Source: Corallium rubrum (lineage: Eukaryota > Cnidaria > Anthozoa > Scleralcyonacea > Coralliidae). Taken from it: 64,000 bases of DNA. The notes under the pieces were generated by a model. The model made no database searches. It saw only the letters and a program-made list of their open reading frames with translations, and had not been told where the DNA came from. Shown here piece by piece: positions 12,001-22,530 of the stretch (positions within the stretch are counted from its first letter, which is position 1; each line of letters starts with the position of its first letter). Made by a program: the position numbers and the translations under genes. The DNA is taken from assembly GCA_964035015.1 (NCBI GenBank), contig OZ035998.1, positions 37,822,559-37,886,558 on the forward strand, read 5' to 3'.

Positions 12001-15000
12001 CAAAATGTTATTTTATAAAAAATTTTATGGTTTTTTTTTTACTTGTTTTTTCTTCACCCTTGTTCCGACTTGTTTTACATTTCCTTCATTTAAAAATTGT
12101 GTATTCTTTTTTGGCAAGAGTTTGTTGTATAGTTTTGTAATAAGGTCGCACATTGTACATTTGGTTTTCTTTATTTCTTAAAGGTGAGGTTAATACGGGC
12201 AACATTTTTCTTCAACTTGCAACGCAATTTTGTTGCATTGAAAAGCGTTGTTGCAGTATTACCACCCACCTTAAACATTATTATGATTTTGTTGTAAGTT
12301 GAAAAAATTTGTTGAAAAAAGTAGATTCCAGTTCTACTTGCTGCGACATGCTTATTCAACTTGCAACAAAATCATTGTTGCGTGACAATGTTTAAAGTGT
12401 CACTATGATGAGAAAATCATCAATCTTTTTTTTTATCTTATCATAAAGTACATTTAAAATGAGGGTGAACGGCGTTTGTGGTTTGTCAATATCTCACTCG
12501 TTCAGGAGATATTCACGTTTTGGCAATATGCAAATTTATGGCTGATGACGTCATTTTCTCCAAACGAGCGAAATGAAAATCGTAAAATAAGGAATATCTC
12601 TGGAAATAAACAATAGAATGTGCTTAAACTTTGTATGCTTATAGTATCTAATAAAATACACTTCTCTGTGGAACATCTGTGATTGCCATCATGGTAAGCG
12701 CATGCTCTCAGGTTACTCTAAACCTTAAAAGGGGAATTATCATTCTTGCTTCATTGTTTAAAAATAGAAAGATTTAAACGTTTGAATTACAATGCCTACA
12801 TAAGCCCCAATCGTCACATTTATTCGCTGGAGTAAACGCTACTTGATTGCTGATAAATAAGAAAATTTAATTTTATCATTGGAGGGGGCCAGGAACCAGC
12901 AGTTTCCACGAAAACAAACTAAAGTTCCACAGTGAAACGTATTTTATTTAATACTATAAGCATGCAAAATTTGAGCACTTTCTAGTGTTTACTTCTAGAG
13001 ATATTCCTAATTTTACGATTTTCATTTCGGTCGTTTGGAGAAAATGACGTCATCAGCCATATAATTTGCATATTTCAAAAATGTGAATATCTCTTGAACG
13101 AGATGAGTTATTTACAAACCACAAACGCCGTTCCTCCTCATTTTAAATGTACTTTATGATTAGATCAAAAAAAGACTGACGATTTTTCATCTTAGTGACA
13201 CTTTAAGGTGGGTGGTAATACGTGCAACAACGCTATTCAACATGCAACGCAACAACGTTGCAGCAATTTGTTGCTCGTATTACTTCACCTTAACTTCTTA
13301 ACCTATTTTTGATGAGGAAAACAAGCTTTTAGTTCAATAGATTAAACAAAACTTGCGGTGTTTAAATTCCAGAGTAAGAGACTTTTGTTGTAAATTTTTA
13401 GCTGATTTTTGTGTGTAGTATTAATAAAAAACTACAAATTCAGCTGATGTCAAGTCAATCCCGGTTGTCTTGGAATTCTCATCCGTAAGCCTTTAAACAT
13501 GCCAATTTCGGCTTTTCGCCAAAAATTTCCGTCGTTCATTTTTAAGCACGGGGGCTTGGGACTCAGGAACCTAAGCCGACTGTCTTCTTAGTTGGAACTC
13601 TCGTGCGTACTGGAAAACGGGTATGAGCTCGACATTTCGTTTTTCAGTCAAATATATGTGTTTTTGTGAATCAATAAGCCGAAACGTAGTTGTTTTGGAT
13701 TGACTCGTTTCTGAGTCCCAGGCCCCCAAGGTGTTAAAATGAACGACGGAAATTTTTGAGAATTGGCATGTTCAGAAGCCAATATGTCAGGAACTATCTG
13801 AGTAAAGCAAAAACGGCAAAATAAGTTATTAACTGATTTTTTCTTCTCTATTTAAATACGTTAAAACCCCACAAGTGATATACGCACTTTAAATGTTCAA
13901 CGTTTTCAGTTTTCTGGTGAAACTAGTGCAACTTTCAAACGTAAACATGAAAAAAATTGCAAGCCTATTAACGGAGACGTGCCTCCAAGTACATTTCGAA
14001 CCTTCCTTCCTTAATATCTGTTTCATACCAAAAAAGACTAAAACCAAAATTGACTTTTAACACTTATATCTGAACTTCGTTTTCTTCCCATTTCCCAAGT
14101 ATTTTTAATACGTATTTAACTATTACTTTGCTAAGTTGCGTCTTAATTAAGACGCGTCCTATTTAAGTCGCGAACACACCGCGACTTATTTTGGACTAGC
14201 TTTCACCCAGTTCTTATTTTAGTCGCGACTTACTTTGGCCCCGAACAAATTGTCCATTTATACGGACCTATACGAGTGTGTTCGCGACTTAAAGTGCCAC
14301 TAACCCCAAAAAATTTTTCTCGCAAATCTAAGAGCCCTTATTGAGTGGATTAGACCAGTTAATAAATGATTGGTATGGGACGTTTCGTTGATCTTCTGTA
14401 GACGACCAAAGTTGCATCTGCATGTCACATGGCGGAGTAGGAAAGGGAATGGGTATATTCCTGGTGTTACGTCAGACAAGTCAAACAAGGAACTCCTTTG
14501 AGTTCTGTCTGGTGAATACATAGAATTTTTTGGGTTGAAAATTCATTTCCCCAACTAACTCAATGTAAAAATTCTATGCATTCAGCAGAAAGAGCTCAAA
14601 TGAGTTACTTGTTTGGCTTGTCTGACGTCACACCAGGAATATATCCATTCCCTTTCCTTCTCCGCCATGGGACATGCATATGCCAATTTTTGCAACTTTG
14701 GTGGTCTACAGAAGACCAAAGAAATGTCCAATACCAATAATCTATTCACTGGACTAATCCACTCAATAAGGGCTTTTAGATTTGCGAAAAAAAATTTGGG
14801 GGGTTAGTGGCACTTTAAATAGCTCCTGCTCTATCTCTAATTTCTAGCTCCTAAGTTTCGCATAATAGAAAACTTTACATCTCCAATTAAAACCTCTGGT
14901 ACAACTACAAGATCCAGTGTAGGAACAGTGGTAACTGAAATATCTGAGGTATGCGATTACTTTATAATTGTTTTGTCATATATACAACTTTTTTTAAGAG

Positions 15001-16696
15001 ATAGTTTATACAATTATACTGGATTAATTGACGGTACCGAAAAAGATGGCGGCGGTACATTTAACCACAATGCTTTGCGACCTCAAATCAGCTCAAATAG
15101 CAACTAAACATTGTTTATCATGCTAAGATGGATTAAGTAATCAAGAACTTCTTTCCTACTTCTTTCCGATCGTTGTAAAACCATATCTTCCTATGATTCT
15201 GCAAGAAACAATATTTACTGTACACAAAGGATTGTGGTTTTAAAAATGTACAAGGCGCCATCTTTTTTGGTACGGTCAATTATTGTGGGACAACGAACTC
15301 AGAATAATGATATTAGTGACGAACCATACTGGGTGAGTAGAGAACTCTGCGCGACTGCGGCTGGGATTCGAACCCGCAAACTTCGGTTACTATAGCTTTT
15401 TAACATAATTTTAAAACTATATACCCAAATACGTGCATATCTTTGCGAATAAATCATTATTATTATAATTAATTTGTTCCCTGCGTCTTTTTTCAAGAAT
15501 CTCGATGATGAAACTTTTAGTAAACGACATCAGCGATACGAAACAGACGAGAAAAAACGAAAGAGGTTGGTACTCTCGTGTGCGCGTTATATGTAACGTG
15601 CGTGCATTTACGCATGTGCACGCGCGCGTAAAATAAGTGCGTGTGTTGTCGTGGGTTCTTTTGCATGCATTAATGTTTCATGTGTTGATTTCTCATGGTT
15701 GTGTTCCGTTTCGTTCCGTTCCGTTCTGTTACGTTGTGTTGTGTTGTGTTGTGTTGTGTTGTGTTGTGTTGTGTTGTGTTGTGTTGTGTTGTGTTGTGTT
15801 GTGTTGTGTTGTGTTGTGCTGTGCTGTGCTGTGCTGTGCTGTGCTGTGCTGTGCTGTGCTGTGCTGTGCTGTGCTGTGCTGTGCTGTGCTGTGCTGTGCT
15901 GTGTTGTGTTGTGTTGTGTTGTGTTGTGTTGTGTTGTGTTGTGACACTGTACTGCAGTGTTTTTCGTTATGTCTGTTTACTCTGGTACGATATTGATATT
16001 TTTCTTAATACAGATGGGATATTCAACGTTATCGAGCATTAAAACAACGCGAAGAGCTACAGGAAAAATACAAGCAAAGAGAGGACGCAAGACTTAAAGG
16101 AAGAAAAGTGTCTGAACAACAAGAAAAAACTATTGACGATTCTTTTATACCGAATTGTTTCCAAAGTAAGTTGTCACAAGTTAATGATATTTTCTGAAAG
16201 AACTCTTTTTCAGCAACGAGTGATGGTACAGAAATGTACACTAATCCAAGGAAACCGCAACAGGCTTGCCGCATAGAAAACACCACTTCCTCACTTTTGC
16301 AAAGCTTTGTTTTTATCACATTTTATGTAGTGTGTGCAGCATTCACTTAACGGATTAGTTTGGTATTTGGTCCTTTATTTGTGGGCTCGTGGCCGGGTTA
16401 CATGAAAGAACTTGTGGGCAAGGTATTATGGTCGTACCTTGCCCAGCACTTTTGTACAGCATAATAGTGTTGACTGGTCAGAGGTCAATTGAAGTACTGT
16501 ATGTCTGACGGTATACAATTAACAATGAAATATTCTTGCATTCATGTACTGGAAATTTATTTTGTCTAGTTCACACTGTGGAGGTATCCGACACCGTTCC
16601 CGTGACGGCATTTGGTGCACCTGTGCAATCGTTTCAATCAAGGTAGCGTAACATGTACATGTATTATAGGCGTTGTGTTTCCTATAGACCGTGTCC

Positions 16697-16745
<49 letters not shown>

Positions 16746-19557
16746 TTGTCTGTGCTTTGACGCCCGAAGGACGTTTCTGTGCTTGACTCTCTTTTGGAAA
16801 GGACTTAGCTGCATTCTCTTCTTTGGGTAGCACGTGCGCGAGAATAAATTACTTCTGAGCCTGGGACCAGATGGGGCTTGGAAGTTTGCCATCTATGTCA
16901 AAATCTATGGAGTTAAACCTATATATTATTACAATATTAGTGAAATAAAAGTAGCGTGCTGCGTAGGCAGTGTTGAAACAACAATTGAAGTATAGTAATT
17001 TCGGTAGTATATCAAACCTTACTATATTACAATATTAATTGGATAAGTCAAAGATGTAACTGACGTGACCCAGTAATTCCAGTATATTAATGTTGGATTG
17101 GGTGGAGTTGTGCCATTTTCACGAACTGTTTATGGAATTTTCTTTTAGTCTTCTTTTAATGTTACCTTCTTTATTCTAGAGAGTTCGACTTGCCTTGGTT
17201 TAGCTTGGATAAACGCGAATTGCAAGAACGAGAAAAGTTAAAATCTAAAAGTCGTGGACGACGGAAATCTGGTCGCCCAAAGTGTAAGTTTGACATGGCG
17301 CGTAGCGAATTCAACTAAAATATTGGCTTAGGTGGTCTTCTGGACTTCGATTGGCTCCGAAAGTATCTAATGCTATTTTGGGGCTTACGTGAATGCACGG
17401 ATAGTAAAAAAGGCTGCATAGGAAACTCGACGATGTGAGCATGACAAAGGTTGAAATTGTCAAGTTTAAAAAGCCCCTACTATATTAAAATTTAGCTAGA
17501 ATACAGCTTAAAATGATAATCGAACTGTCTGTTAATACAACATGGCCACATTAAGATAGGATGTCCGTCTATTATTACTCACTTTAAAAGAAAACATCAA
17601 GGTTTACTCTAGGTAAAATATGCATCACAAATTTCCAGCAAAACAAAGTACTTTTTTGCGATGCCTGTTTCTTCGAAACAACACAGAAAACATCAAAACA
17701 AAGATCAACAACGTTTACCTCGATCACTGGATTGTGGGTTAAGCAAGTTTGTAAGGCAATAAAATCATTTGAAATGTCAGCATATATATATAGTCATCTG
17801 AATGTGAGAATGTAAAGGATTTGAAGGAACGTTTACTTAAAAATCTAAGTAAAACATGTATATACTCACGCCATTCGTGACTAGGTTTCAACCATTTTGC
17901 AAACTGAGTGAAATACGATTTAACCAATCAAAGTTCTCAAAACGCCCCACCTGATTATTAGTTTCCTACCAGTCTTTTTACAATGCACAGTGGCACGAAC
18001 ACCGCTGCTAAACGTTTGCGCATGCGCGAATTCGCCAGAATAAACATTGCAAGAGAAGTGGGAACTAGCCGTGGCGACAACAACCAGACAGTGAAGACTA
18101 CGTAAGACTCGACTATTCATTTGTGTTTTTAAAAAAAGGGTAAAGAAAATTACGAAGGGTAAATTCAGAATGTGTTACAATATTGAAAAGGAAGCCATGC
18201 ACAAATTACCTACCTTATGCTTATAATTATGCTTATAATTTTAACTTTTGTGTCGGACTCTTGGACAAGTCCAAATATTTCAGAGTTTTCCCGCTCTTTT
18301 TCTGAGGACGAGCCTGGGACGAGCTCGGACGTTGCGCATGCGCAAAACGTTGGCAGCGTGGCATGAGCTGTTAGCGCGCTGCCTCTCACCACTGAAGTTA
18401 AGCCCGGTCACACGGGGTTAGTATTTGGATGGGCGAATGAATGAATGAATGAATGAATGAATGAATGAATGAATGAATGAATGAATGAATGAATGAATGA
18501 ATGAATAACTTTATTTAAGTGTCAATGTATTTAGCTATGAGCAACCTTAGCTTCATGAGTAGAGTTGTTGGTTCTCTCACAGGGAGCCCATCTTGGCAGA
18601 GCGTGGGCACCCTGTGGCACACTCGATCGTGGTGTGTTTAGGAAAATAATAAAGGGATGAAACACGAATTCTTCCTTGTTTTGAACATCGTTTTAAGCGC
18701 CTACAGGTATTAAAATTGTAAGACAATTGAGCGAAGTAGTTGTGATAATGATTCATTTATCAAAATATAATCAAAATGAGGCAAAATCTCAACTTTTAGC
18801 CGTGATTTTGCAGCTAAATTACATATCGTATTTTCGAGAGATGTGTTCCGCAAGTAGCTAGGACACTACATCATCGTTGACACTTCGGATAGCTACGAAA
18901 TCCTACGATAAGCTTTTCGGATAAAGCGGGAAGTCTCAGGATTATTGTTTTATTGCACATTCATCTGACTCTGAGTTTCAGTAGGTTTCAGTATTCCAAC
19001 GGTGGCTCCCGACGATACGAGATGTCCTGGCTACTTGCGGAACACATTCCACGTTGAACGTTTGGTGTTTCATCCCTTATATTTTTTCCTCTCCTCCCCC
19101 CCCCCTTTCCCCCCATTTTTTCCTTTTTTCCCCCCTTTTTCCCCGCTTCCGGTAACCGTTTTTCGTTTTTTAAAATCCCCTGCCACAGTCCCCCGCGCGT
19201 CTTTCGAGTCTGCCACAGGTGCCCACGCGCTGCCAAGATGGGCTCCCTGTGGTTCTCTCGGGTGCCTCGAGGGTTTTTCTCCGCGTTCTCCGGTTTCCCT
19301 CCTCAGTTAAACCAACAGTGTCCCCAATTAGTTCTGTGAGCTAAATACATGTGACACTTCAATAAAGTTTACATACATACATACGTAGTAATTAGTAAAG
19401 TATCTTTTAGCACATTTGCAGTAGATACAAAACCAAGGCGAATTTCCATGTCACATATTGTTTATACACTTTAAAAATGTCTCTGTTTTTCTCTATAAAA
19501 GCTGTATGTGTTACAAAAAATGTTTATATGTTTTTTTTGTTTTTTTCCCTAGCTTAG
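6005..19557 (+). CDS. MSL1: MSL1 homolog (male-specific lethal 1, MSL complex scaffold)
   Basis: MSL1 scaffolds the MSL histone acetyltransferase complex (MOF, MSL2, MSL3), which acetylates H4K16 in the nucleus. Coding exons: 6005-6496, 10758-10888, 11318-11529, 14869-14948, 15498-15565, 16014-16165, 16570-16642, 17180-17283, 19553-19557. All junctions are GT/AG and the phases agree, giving 438 residues. Residues ~130-178, spanning exons 1-2, form the N-terminal coiled coil (LLLLHLDLIHQQQQQ, then ARIKRMERRM) that binds MSL2 in known family members. The PEHE domain starts at residue 306 with NLDDETFSKRH, followed by RWDIQR, VTAFGAPV and EFDLPWF, which bind MOF and MSL3 in the family. The C-terminus is basic (SRGRRKSGRPKS). 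The reading frame stays open upstream to 5924 without an ATG; Met at 6065 or 6071 is an alternative start. The last exon (TCT TAG after a strong pyrimidine tract) is the least certain part. Confidence 0.92.
7057..7260 (+). CDS. Unrecognised 67-codon reading frame in MSL1 intron 1
   Basis: An ATG-initiated frame of charged, Asn/Lys-rich composition (DLKINKNNEE, PRPIEKLDLDWRL) that ends at TAA. I do not recognise it. It could be a fossil exon, an alternative exon or chance; there is an acceptor-like ATATAG just before a second ATG at 7105. Confidence 0.15.
   Translation: MHDNLKINSPTTKYNIDENKPQSTWTSEMKQNADLDLKINKNNEENMPRPIEKLDLDWRLQQDTSTK
7532..7987 (-). CDS. Unrecognised 151-codon reading frame in MSL1 intron 1
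   Basis: The C-terminal half is highly charged (QMRQEALTRRKS, LAKKREANKLRK), while the N-terminal part runs through a GC hairpin and repeat-like sequence. No domain is recognised. It is possibly a transposon remnant on the strand opposite MSL1. Confidence 0.15.
   Translation of the reverse strand: MFTHLFYPRARTVRSAVRGEGANPDRCKIPYTRVYKAGQISHRVYLYRSMVGHLRGEDFWALVTYWAKSFHQECVLGEKNYINIQWKEKCSSIKQENFKQMRQEALTRRKSVEGKSKRLRNVQDCHNDNEPVEETKVICLAKKREANKLRK
7933..8021. repeat. Two adjacent hairpins
   Basis: CCCGGACGGCGC/GCACCGTCCGGG forms a strong GC stem at 7933-7959. It is followed at about 7985-8021 by an AT-rich palindrome, ATTTATAGTTATAAGTTATA and its complement. Confidence 0.6.
8237..8580. mobile_element. 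MITE, TACAGTCAAACCGG family
   Basis: A 344 bp element with ends TACAGTCAAACCGGGTGTTC and GAACATCCGGTTTGACTGTA. The inner arms (CAACATTGCAATGTTGATTG and its complement, and TTGCAAACAT/ATGTTTGCAA) also pair. A TA-type terminus suggests Tc1/mariner-like mobilisation (inference). Confidence 0.8.
9163..9822. mobile_element. Inverted-repeat element with a nested MITE
   Basis: ATACAGCTATTTCAATAAAC at the left and GTTTATTGAAGTAGCAAATA near the right end are inverted, followed inward by TTGGTAAGAGG and GCGTAGG segments. The 9442-9622 MITE sits inside it. Confidence 0.65.
9442..9622. mobile_element. Small TA-flanked MITE with internal tandem hairpins
   Basis: The ends TACAGTGGCGTCGAGAAGTT and AACTTCTGGGTGCCACTGTA are inverted. 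The middle holds repeated GTGTAGT-ACACGGAAAAACTACAC motifs that also pair with each other. It is 181 bp long and nested in the element above. Confidence 0.75.
9953..10150. repeat. Imperfect inverted repeat
   Basis: TTAGATAGAGCAAAGTGAAA/TTTTTCACATTGCTCTA and GTAACAAAA/TTACCAAAA segments pair around GCCATTTTTGGC. It is likely an old foldback element. Confidence 0.4.
10235..10586. mobile_element. Second copy of the TACAGTCAAACCGG MITE family
   Basis: Ends near TATAGTCAAAC and GTTTGACTATA, with CCGGATGTTTTCTTGC and GCAAGAGGACATCTGG inside; arms such as CTTTATCACGATTCCT pair with AGGAATCGTGATAAAG. It is diverged from the copy at 8237 and ends about 170 bp before MSL1 exon 2. Confidence 0.7.
11631..12020. 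mobile_element. Foldback element with TTCCGTGTTTCC hairpin
   Basis: A near-palindrome at 11631-11786 (AAATAGAAAACATTTTCCGT and its complement) is followed by a tail ending GTTATTTTATAAAA. The same layout occurs at 59787-60113. It lies just after MSL1 exon 3, in intron 3. Confidence 0.6.
12179..13292. mobile_element. Outer inverted-repeat element, TTAAGGTGAGGTTAATACGG ends
   Basis: The left end TTAAGGTGAGGTTAATACGG pairs with GTATTACTTCACCTTAA at the right. A related end is seen at about 3675 (AAAGGTGAGGTAATACGGGC). It is interrupted by the inner element 12391-13206. Confidence 0.65.
12391..13206. mobile_element. Inner foldback element, TTTAAAGTGTCAC ends
   Basis: Ends TTTAAAGTGTCACTATGATG and CATCTTAGTGACACTTTAA. 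Arms of about 280 bp (AAACGGCGTT-type, TGACGTCATTTTCTCCAAAC and its complement) flank a 230 bp centre. The termini resemble those of 14289-14819 (TTAAAGTGCCACT). Confidence 0.7.
13440..13790. repeat. Imperfect inverted repeat
   Basis: CATGCCAATTTCGGC/GAATTGGCATG, TTTCCGTCGTTCATTTTAA and GGGGGCTTGGGACTCAG pair with complementary segments downstream. The terminal boundaries are unclear. The 500 bp after it (13790-14288) shows nothing recognisable. Confidence 0.45.
14289..14819. mobile_element. Foldback MITE, TTAAAGTGCCACTAACCCC ends
   Basis: A 531 bp near-complete palindrome in which the right half repeats the left half inverted (GAATATACCCATTCCC-type and CTTATTGAGTGGATTAG segments). Small indels give about 85% arm identity by eye. 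It ends 50 bp before MSL1 exon 4. Confidence 0.8.
15025..15282. mobile_element. MITE, TAATTGACGGTACCGAAAAA ends
   Basis: The left end TAATTGACGGTACCGAAAAA and right end TTTTTTGGTACGGTCAATTA are inverted. The body closely matches 47273-47695, where a second element has inserted; this copy is therefore the natural empty site. Confidence 0.75.
15312..15392 (-). repeat. tRNA-derived SINE fragment
   Basis: The minus strand has GCGGGTTCGAATCCCAGCCG, then AGAGTTCTCTAC and GTATGGTTCGTCACTAA, as in the copies at 598 and 1686. It lies about 100 bp before MSL1 exon 5. Confidence 0.55.
15730..15943. repeat. Pentanucleotide array GTGTT / GTGCT
   Basis: About 43 units: a GTGTT flank, a homogeneous GTGCT core (about 15825-15900) and another GTGTT flank. 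It lies in the MSL1 intron between exons 5 and 6, ending 70 bp before exon 6. Confidence 0.95.
16698..16744. repeat. (TA)n microsatellite
   Basis: About 23 TA dinucleotides in the MSL1 intron after exon 7. Confidence 0.95.
18380..18436 (+). repeat. 5S rRNA-derived fragment (SINE3-like head)
   Basis: CTCACCACTGAAGTTAAGCC, then CGGTCACACGGGGTTAGTAT and TTGGATGGGCGA, match the middle of metazoan 5S rRNA (loop A/internal control region, GGTTAGTACTTGGATGGG). The 5' and 3' parts of 5S are absent and a GAAT repeat follows directly, as expected for a retroposed fragment and not for a gene. Confidence 0.65.
18434..18506. repeat. (GAAT)n microsatellite
   Basis: About 18 GAAT units followed by AACTTTATTT; together with the 5S piece this resembles a retroelement tail region. 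Confidence 0.95.
18579..19254. repeat. Imperfect inverted repeat, ~675 bp
   Basis: ACAGGGAGCCCATCTTGGCA (18581) pairs with TGCCAAGATGGGCTCCCTGT (19231). Inner pairs include GGGATGAAACAC/GTGTTTCATCCC and TGTTCCGCAAGTAGCTAGGA with its diverged complement. It is a foldback element in the MSL1 last intron. Confidence 0.6.
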
Positions 19558-19950
19558 CGAAATACTGTTCATGGTACACAGTGAATATTTTAAGCTTTTA
19601 ATGACCGCGTCTCAGCTAAGTAAGAATTGCCACCGTTCTTATGCTGAAGGACAGAGCTGTGTCGACGAGAAGATGCGTAACACGATTTTTTATCATGGTC
19701 TACGATTCTCTAACCGGGGTTCCATCAAAGTCCTGAGTATGAGGGTGATTGTATTTTGGTGTTGTGCCATTTTATTCCAATCTCTCATGCATGTGCTACT
19801 CCCTGACTCTAGAGTTCTGGCTAAACCCCAAGAGAACTTACTACGGGTGCTACTATAGTAACTAGGGATGTGCGATTATTCAATTGATATTGCTATCGTT
19901 CAAAGATATCACGAAAAATCGATTCATTATCCACTACTCTGGTCAACAAC

Positions 19951-19951
<1 letters not shown>

Positions 19952-20012
<61 letters not shown>
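19952..20012. repeat. (TA)n microsatellite
   Basis: About 30 TA units immediately upstream of the ACTAC array. Confidence 0.95.
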
Positions 20013-20015
<3 letters not shown>

Positions 20016-20032
20016 ACACCACTACAGTACTG

Positions 20033-20217
20033 TACACTATACACTACACTACACTACACCACACTACACTACACTACACCACACCACACCACAATACACT
20101 GCACTGCACTGCACTACACTACACTACACTACACTACACTACACTACACTACACTACACTACACTACACTACACTACACTACACTACACTACACTACACT
20201 ACACTACACTACACTAC
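20033..20217. repeat. Pentanucleotide array ACTAC with variants
   Basis: ACTAC units with a short block of ACCAC and ACTGC variants near 20055-20115, then a homogeneous ACTAC run. Confidence 0.95.
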
Positions 20218-20250
20218 GTCACTATTGACACTAGTGCTGTGCCCGTCGTC

Positions 20251-20430
20251 CATTGTTGCTTGATTGCGGGCGAAAGCGCCAAAGCGGTCGCTCCCAATAG
20301 TATTTTGACGTCATTGAGTAATAGAAACAAATCATAACAAAAGAGGAAACTGTTTCAATCACTTAATGACTTCGAAATACTATTGGGAGCGACCGCTTTG
20401 GCGCTTTCGCCCGCAATCAAGCAACAATGG
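20251..20430. mobile_element. Hairpin MITE, 180 bp
   Basis: CATTGTTGCTTGATTGCGGG and CCCGCAATCAAGCAACAATG form the ends; CGAAAGCGCCAAAGCGGTCG and AATACTATTGGGAGCGACCG pair further in. The arms of ~70 bp are nearly perfect. Confidence 0.8.
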
Positions 20431-21027
20431 CGGCTCACAGTATATGGAAACTACGGCAAACAAAGTCAAATTTCTCCCAAACTAAAAATATTTGTAGGAA
20501 ACTAATAGCCATTCGGAGGTATGGTCACATAAGTCTTTCATTTGGACAAGACTTGTTTTGGGCCTGGAGTATCCCTTTAAAAGCACCTGCTCTACACTGA
20601 CGAGCTTTAGCTTGAAACGTTCATTATTTCTTTCATAAAATCTCGTCAGTTCACCACCTTTTAAAGGTAATCAACAGTGCGAACTGCGCATGGTCACGAG
20701 TTTGTTGGTTTATTAATGTTTTCACAAAAGCCAATACGAAGTACCGTGACTGGTGTCTTTTTGTTCTCCATTCTTTACAAACGAACACGAAACCACATCA
20801 TTTTTGCTGACAATAAAATTACCCTGGGATTTTCTATACTTCGTAAACCATACTTTTTTTATAAGCCAATAATTAACCAGATAGTGTTAATCGCACATCC
20901 CTGGTGTTTCATAAATGCTCTATCATTTATCGTCAGGGTTTCCACCAAAGGGAGGATAGGGAGTTTTGCTCCCCCAAACTGGCTTCAATGATAGTTCATC
21001 TCTGCTTTATTGCTATTTAGATTGAAT

Positions 21028-21302
21028 TTTACATTATAGCAGTTTCATGTGATTCGCGTAGTTGTTTTTGACATAAAGGAGTGGTTACCAAATCACGCGT
21101 TTCAACGTTATTTAGTATATATTATCTGATTGAAGAGCCTATTCCCATTCAAATCTCACTAATATTGGTTTAAAACGGCCTCGATCTTCTTTCGGACACC
21201 GGTGTCGATGATTTTGCTAATCACTACTTTGTCAAAAACAACTATCGGCGCCAAGAACTTTTACATCTGGTGGTCGCGAATCACATGAAACTGCTGTAAA
21301 AT
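21028..21302. repeat. Inverted-repeat element
   Basis: CAGTTTCATGTGATTCGCG near the left end and CGCGAATCACATGAAACTG near the right end pair; AGTTGTTTTTGACA pairs with TGTCAAAAACAACT. Confidence 0.65.
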
Positions 21303-21640
21303 GTCTTTTCGTGCACTAAACATAAAATGAACAGTTGTGGCATTCTGCCTTTAAAAATAAGTTATATAAATCAATCTTTATGTACAAATATATTTATAAT
21401 TTATATAAGACAATATATGCACACGAAACCAGGATTTTCCCGGGGCTCTACCCCCTGCCCAGATCCCATCCTGAAAATCCTGGCGGAAACGCTGTTCACA
21501 GTACACGAGTATACCATGTTGAAAAAAACTTGAGAACTTATATAGCGAGAAAAGTCGTCAAAACTCGAAACTTCATGTTGATCAAACCTGCTTCTTTTAG
21601 ACTTTGTTTTTATCACTTGCAATATGAGTTTTAGTTCAGT

Positions 21641-22153
21641 TGGGAAAAATCCACTGATCTGGAAAATAGGACTGGATCGAGTTTTCTATTGTGTTGGATG
21701 AGCTGATTTTGAAGCTGATATTTGCATTGACCAGAGATCATTAGAAACTGCGATTGTGCAAGCAAATCAAACTGAGACACTTGCGAAATGGGTTTCGAGT
21801 CTGGCCAATATATTTACTTTGCTAACCATAAATGCACAAAAACCGGAACTTAATTTGACGCTTCAGTTGGCTTTTCTCACCAGATAATTAAGAGCCAACA
21901 GCGGCCATATTGGAGTGACCTCATTATAAATTCAATGGATAATATTCTGAAAGGAAAAGCAAAACTGACCGACATCAAATAACTGTCCAACCAATATGTC
22001 CCTTCACTAACATTAGAAAATGTCAGAATGCCCTCCAACATGTCTGCAACGCCACAGTAGTTGTTAGGTGGTCACTCCAACATGGCCGCCGTAGGCTTCA
22101 ATTTCAGTAATAGAAACTCGATCCAGTCCAATTTTTCAGATCAGTGGGAAAAT
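21641..22153. repeat. Inverted-repeat element, ~513 bp
   Basis: CCACTGATCTGGAAAATAGG and TTTTTCAGATCAGTGG are the paired ends, with GACTGGATCGAGTTT/AAACTCGATCCAGTC inside. The interior contains GGCCATATTGGAGTGACC and its partner GGTCACTCCAACATGGCC. Confidence 0.65.
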
Positions 22154-22530
22154 CCCGCGAATCGCTGCAGCCTTCGTATAGTGCTATAACCAAAAATAAA
22201 AACAATTTCAAACATAGCTGCAATAAGTGTTTTTAGTTCTCGTAATTATCTGTTGACCTTAGAATGTAATTTGGATTGAATTTTTTCTTCAAGTGGAAGT
22301 AGAGCATGTCCAGGCATCCACCGTGATTGGACATCAGATCGTCCATTAATTACTACCGTATTTACTCGTTTAAGCGCCGCCCTCGAGTAAGCGCCGCACT
22401 TATTTACAACAATGCTGCGCTTAATCGAAGCACCGTCAGACAGAATTGTTCGAGAAGCCAAACTAAAAAACTACAGTACATCTCAATCTTAAATCAGATT
22501 GTAGTTCCAAGTGAGGACTCTTCACTCAAG

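Larger units (their letters stand above)
19558..20812 (+). other. MSL1 3' flank
   Basis: After the proposed stop codon the first AATAAA on this strand is at 20812. In between lie a (TA)n tract, an ACTAC array and a hairpin element, so the 3' UTR is either long or uses a non-canonical signal. No other gene is seen. Confidence 0.4.

Noticed and set aside
15637..16042. Val-Leu-Cys-Cys and Thr-Gln-His-Asn repeat frames
   Set aside because: Product of the GTGTT/GTGCT array inside an MSL1 intron.
18380..18436. Functional 5S rRNA gene
   Set aside because: Only the middle of 5S is present and it is joined directly to a GAAT repeat.
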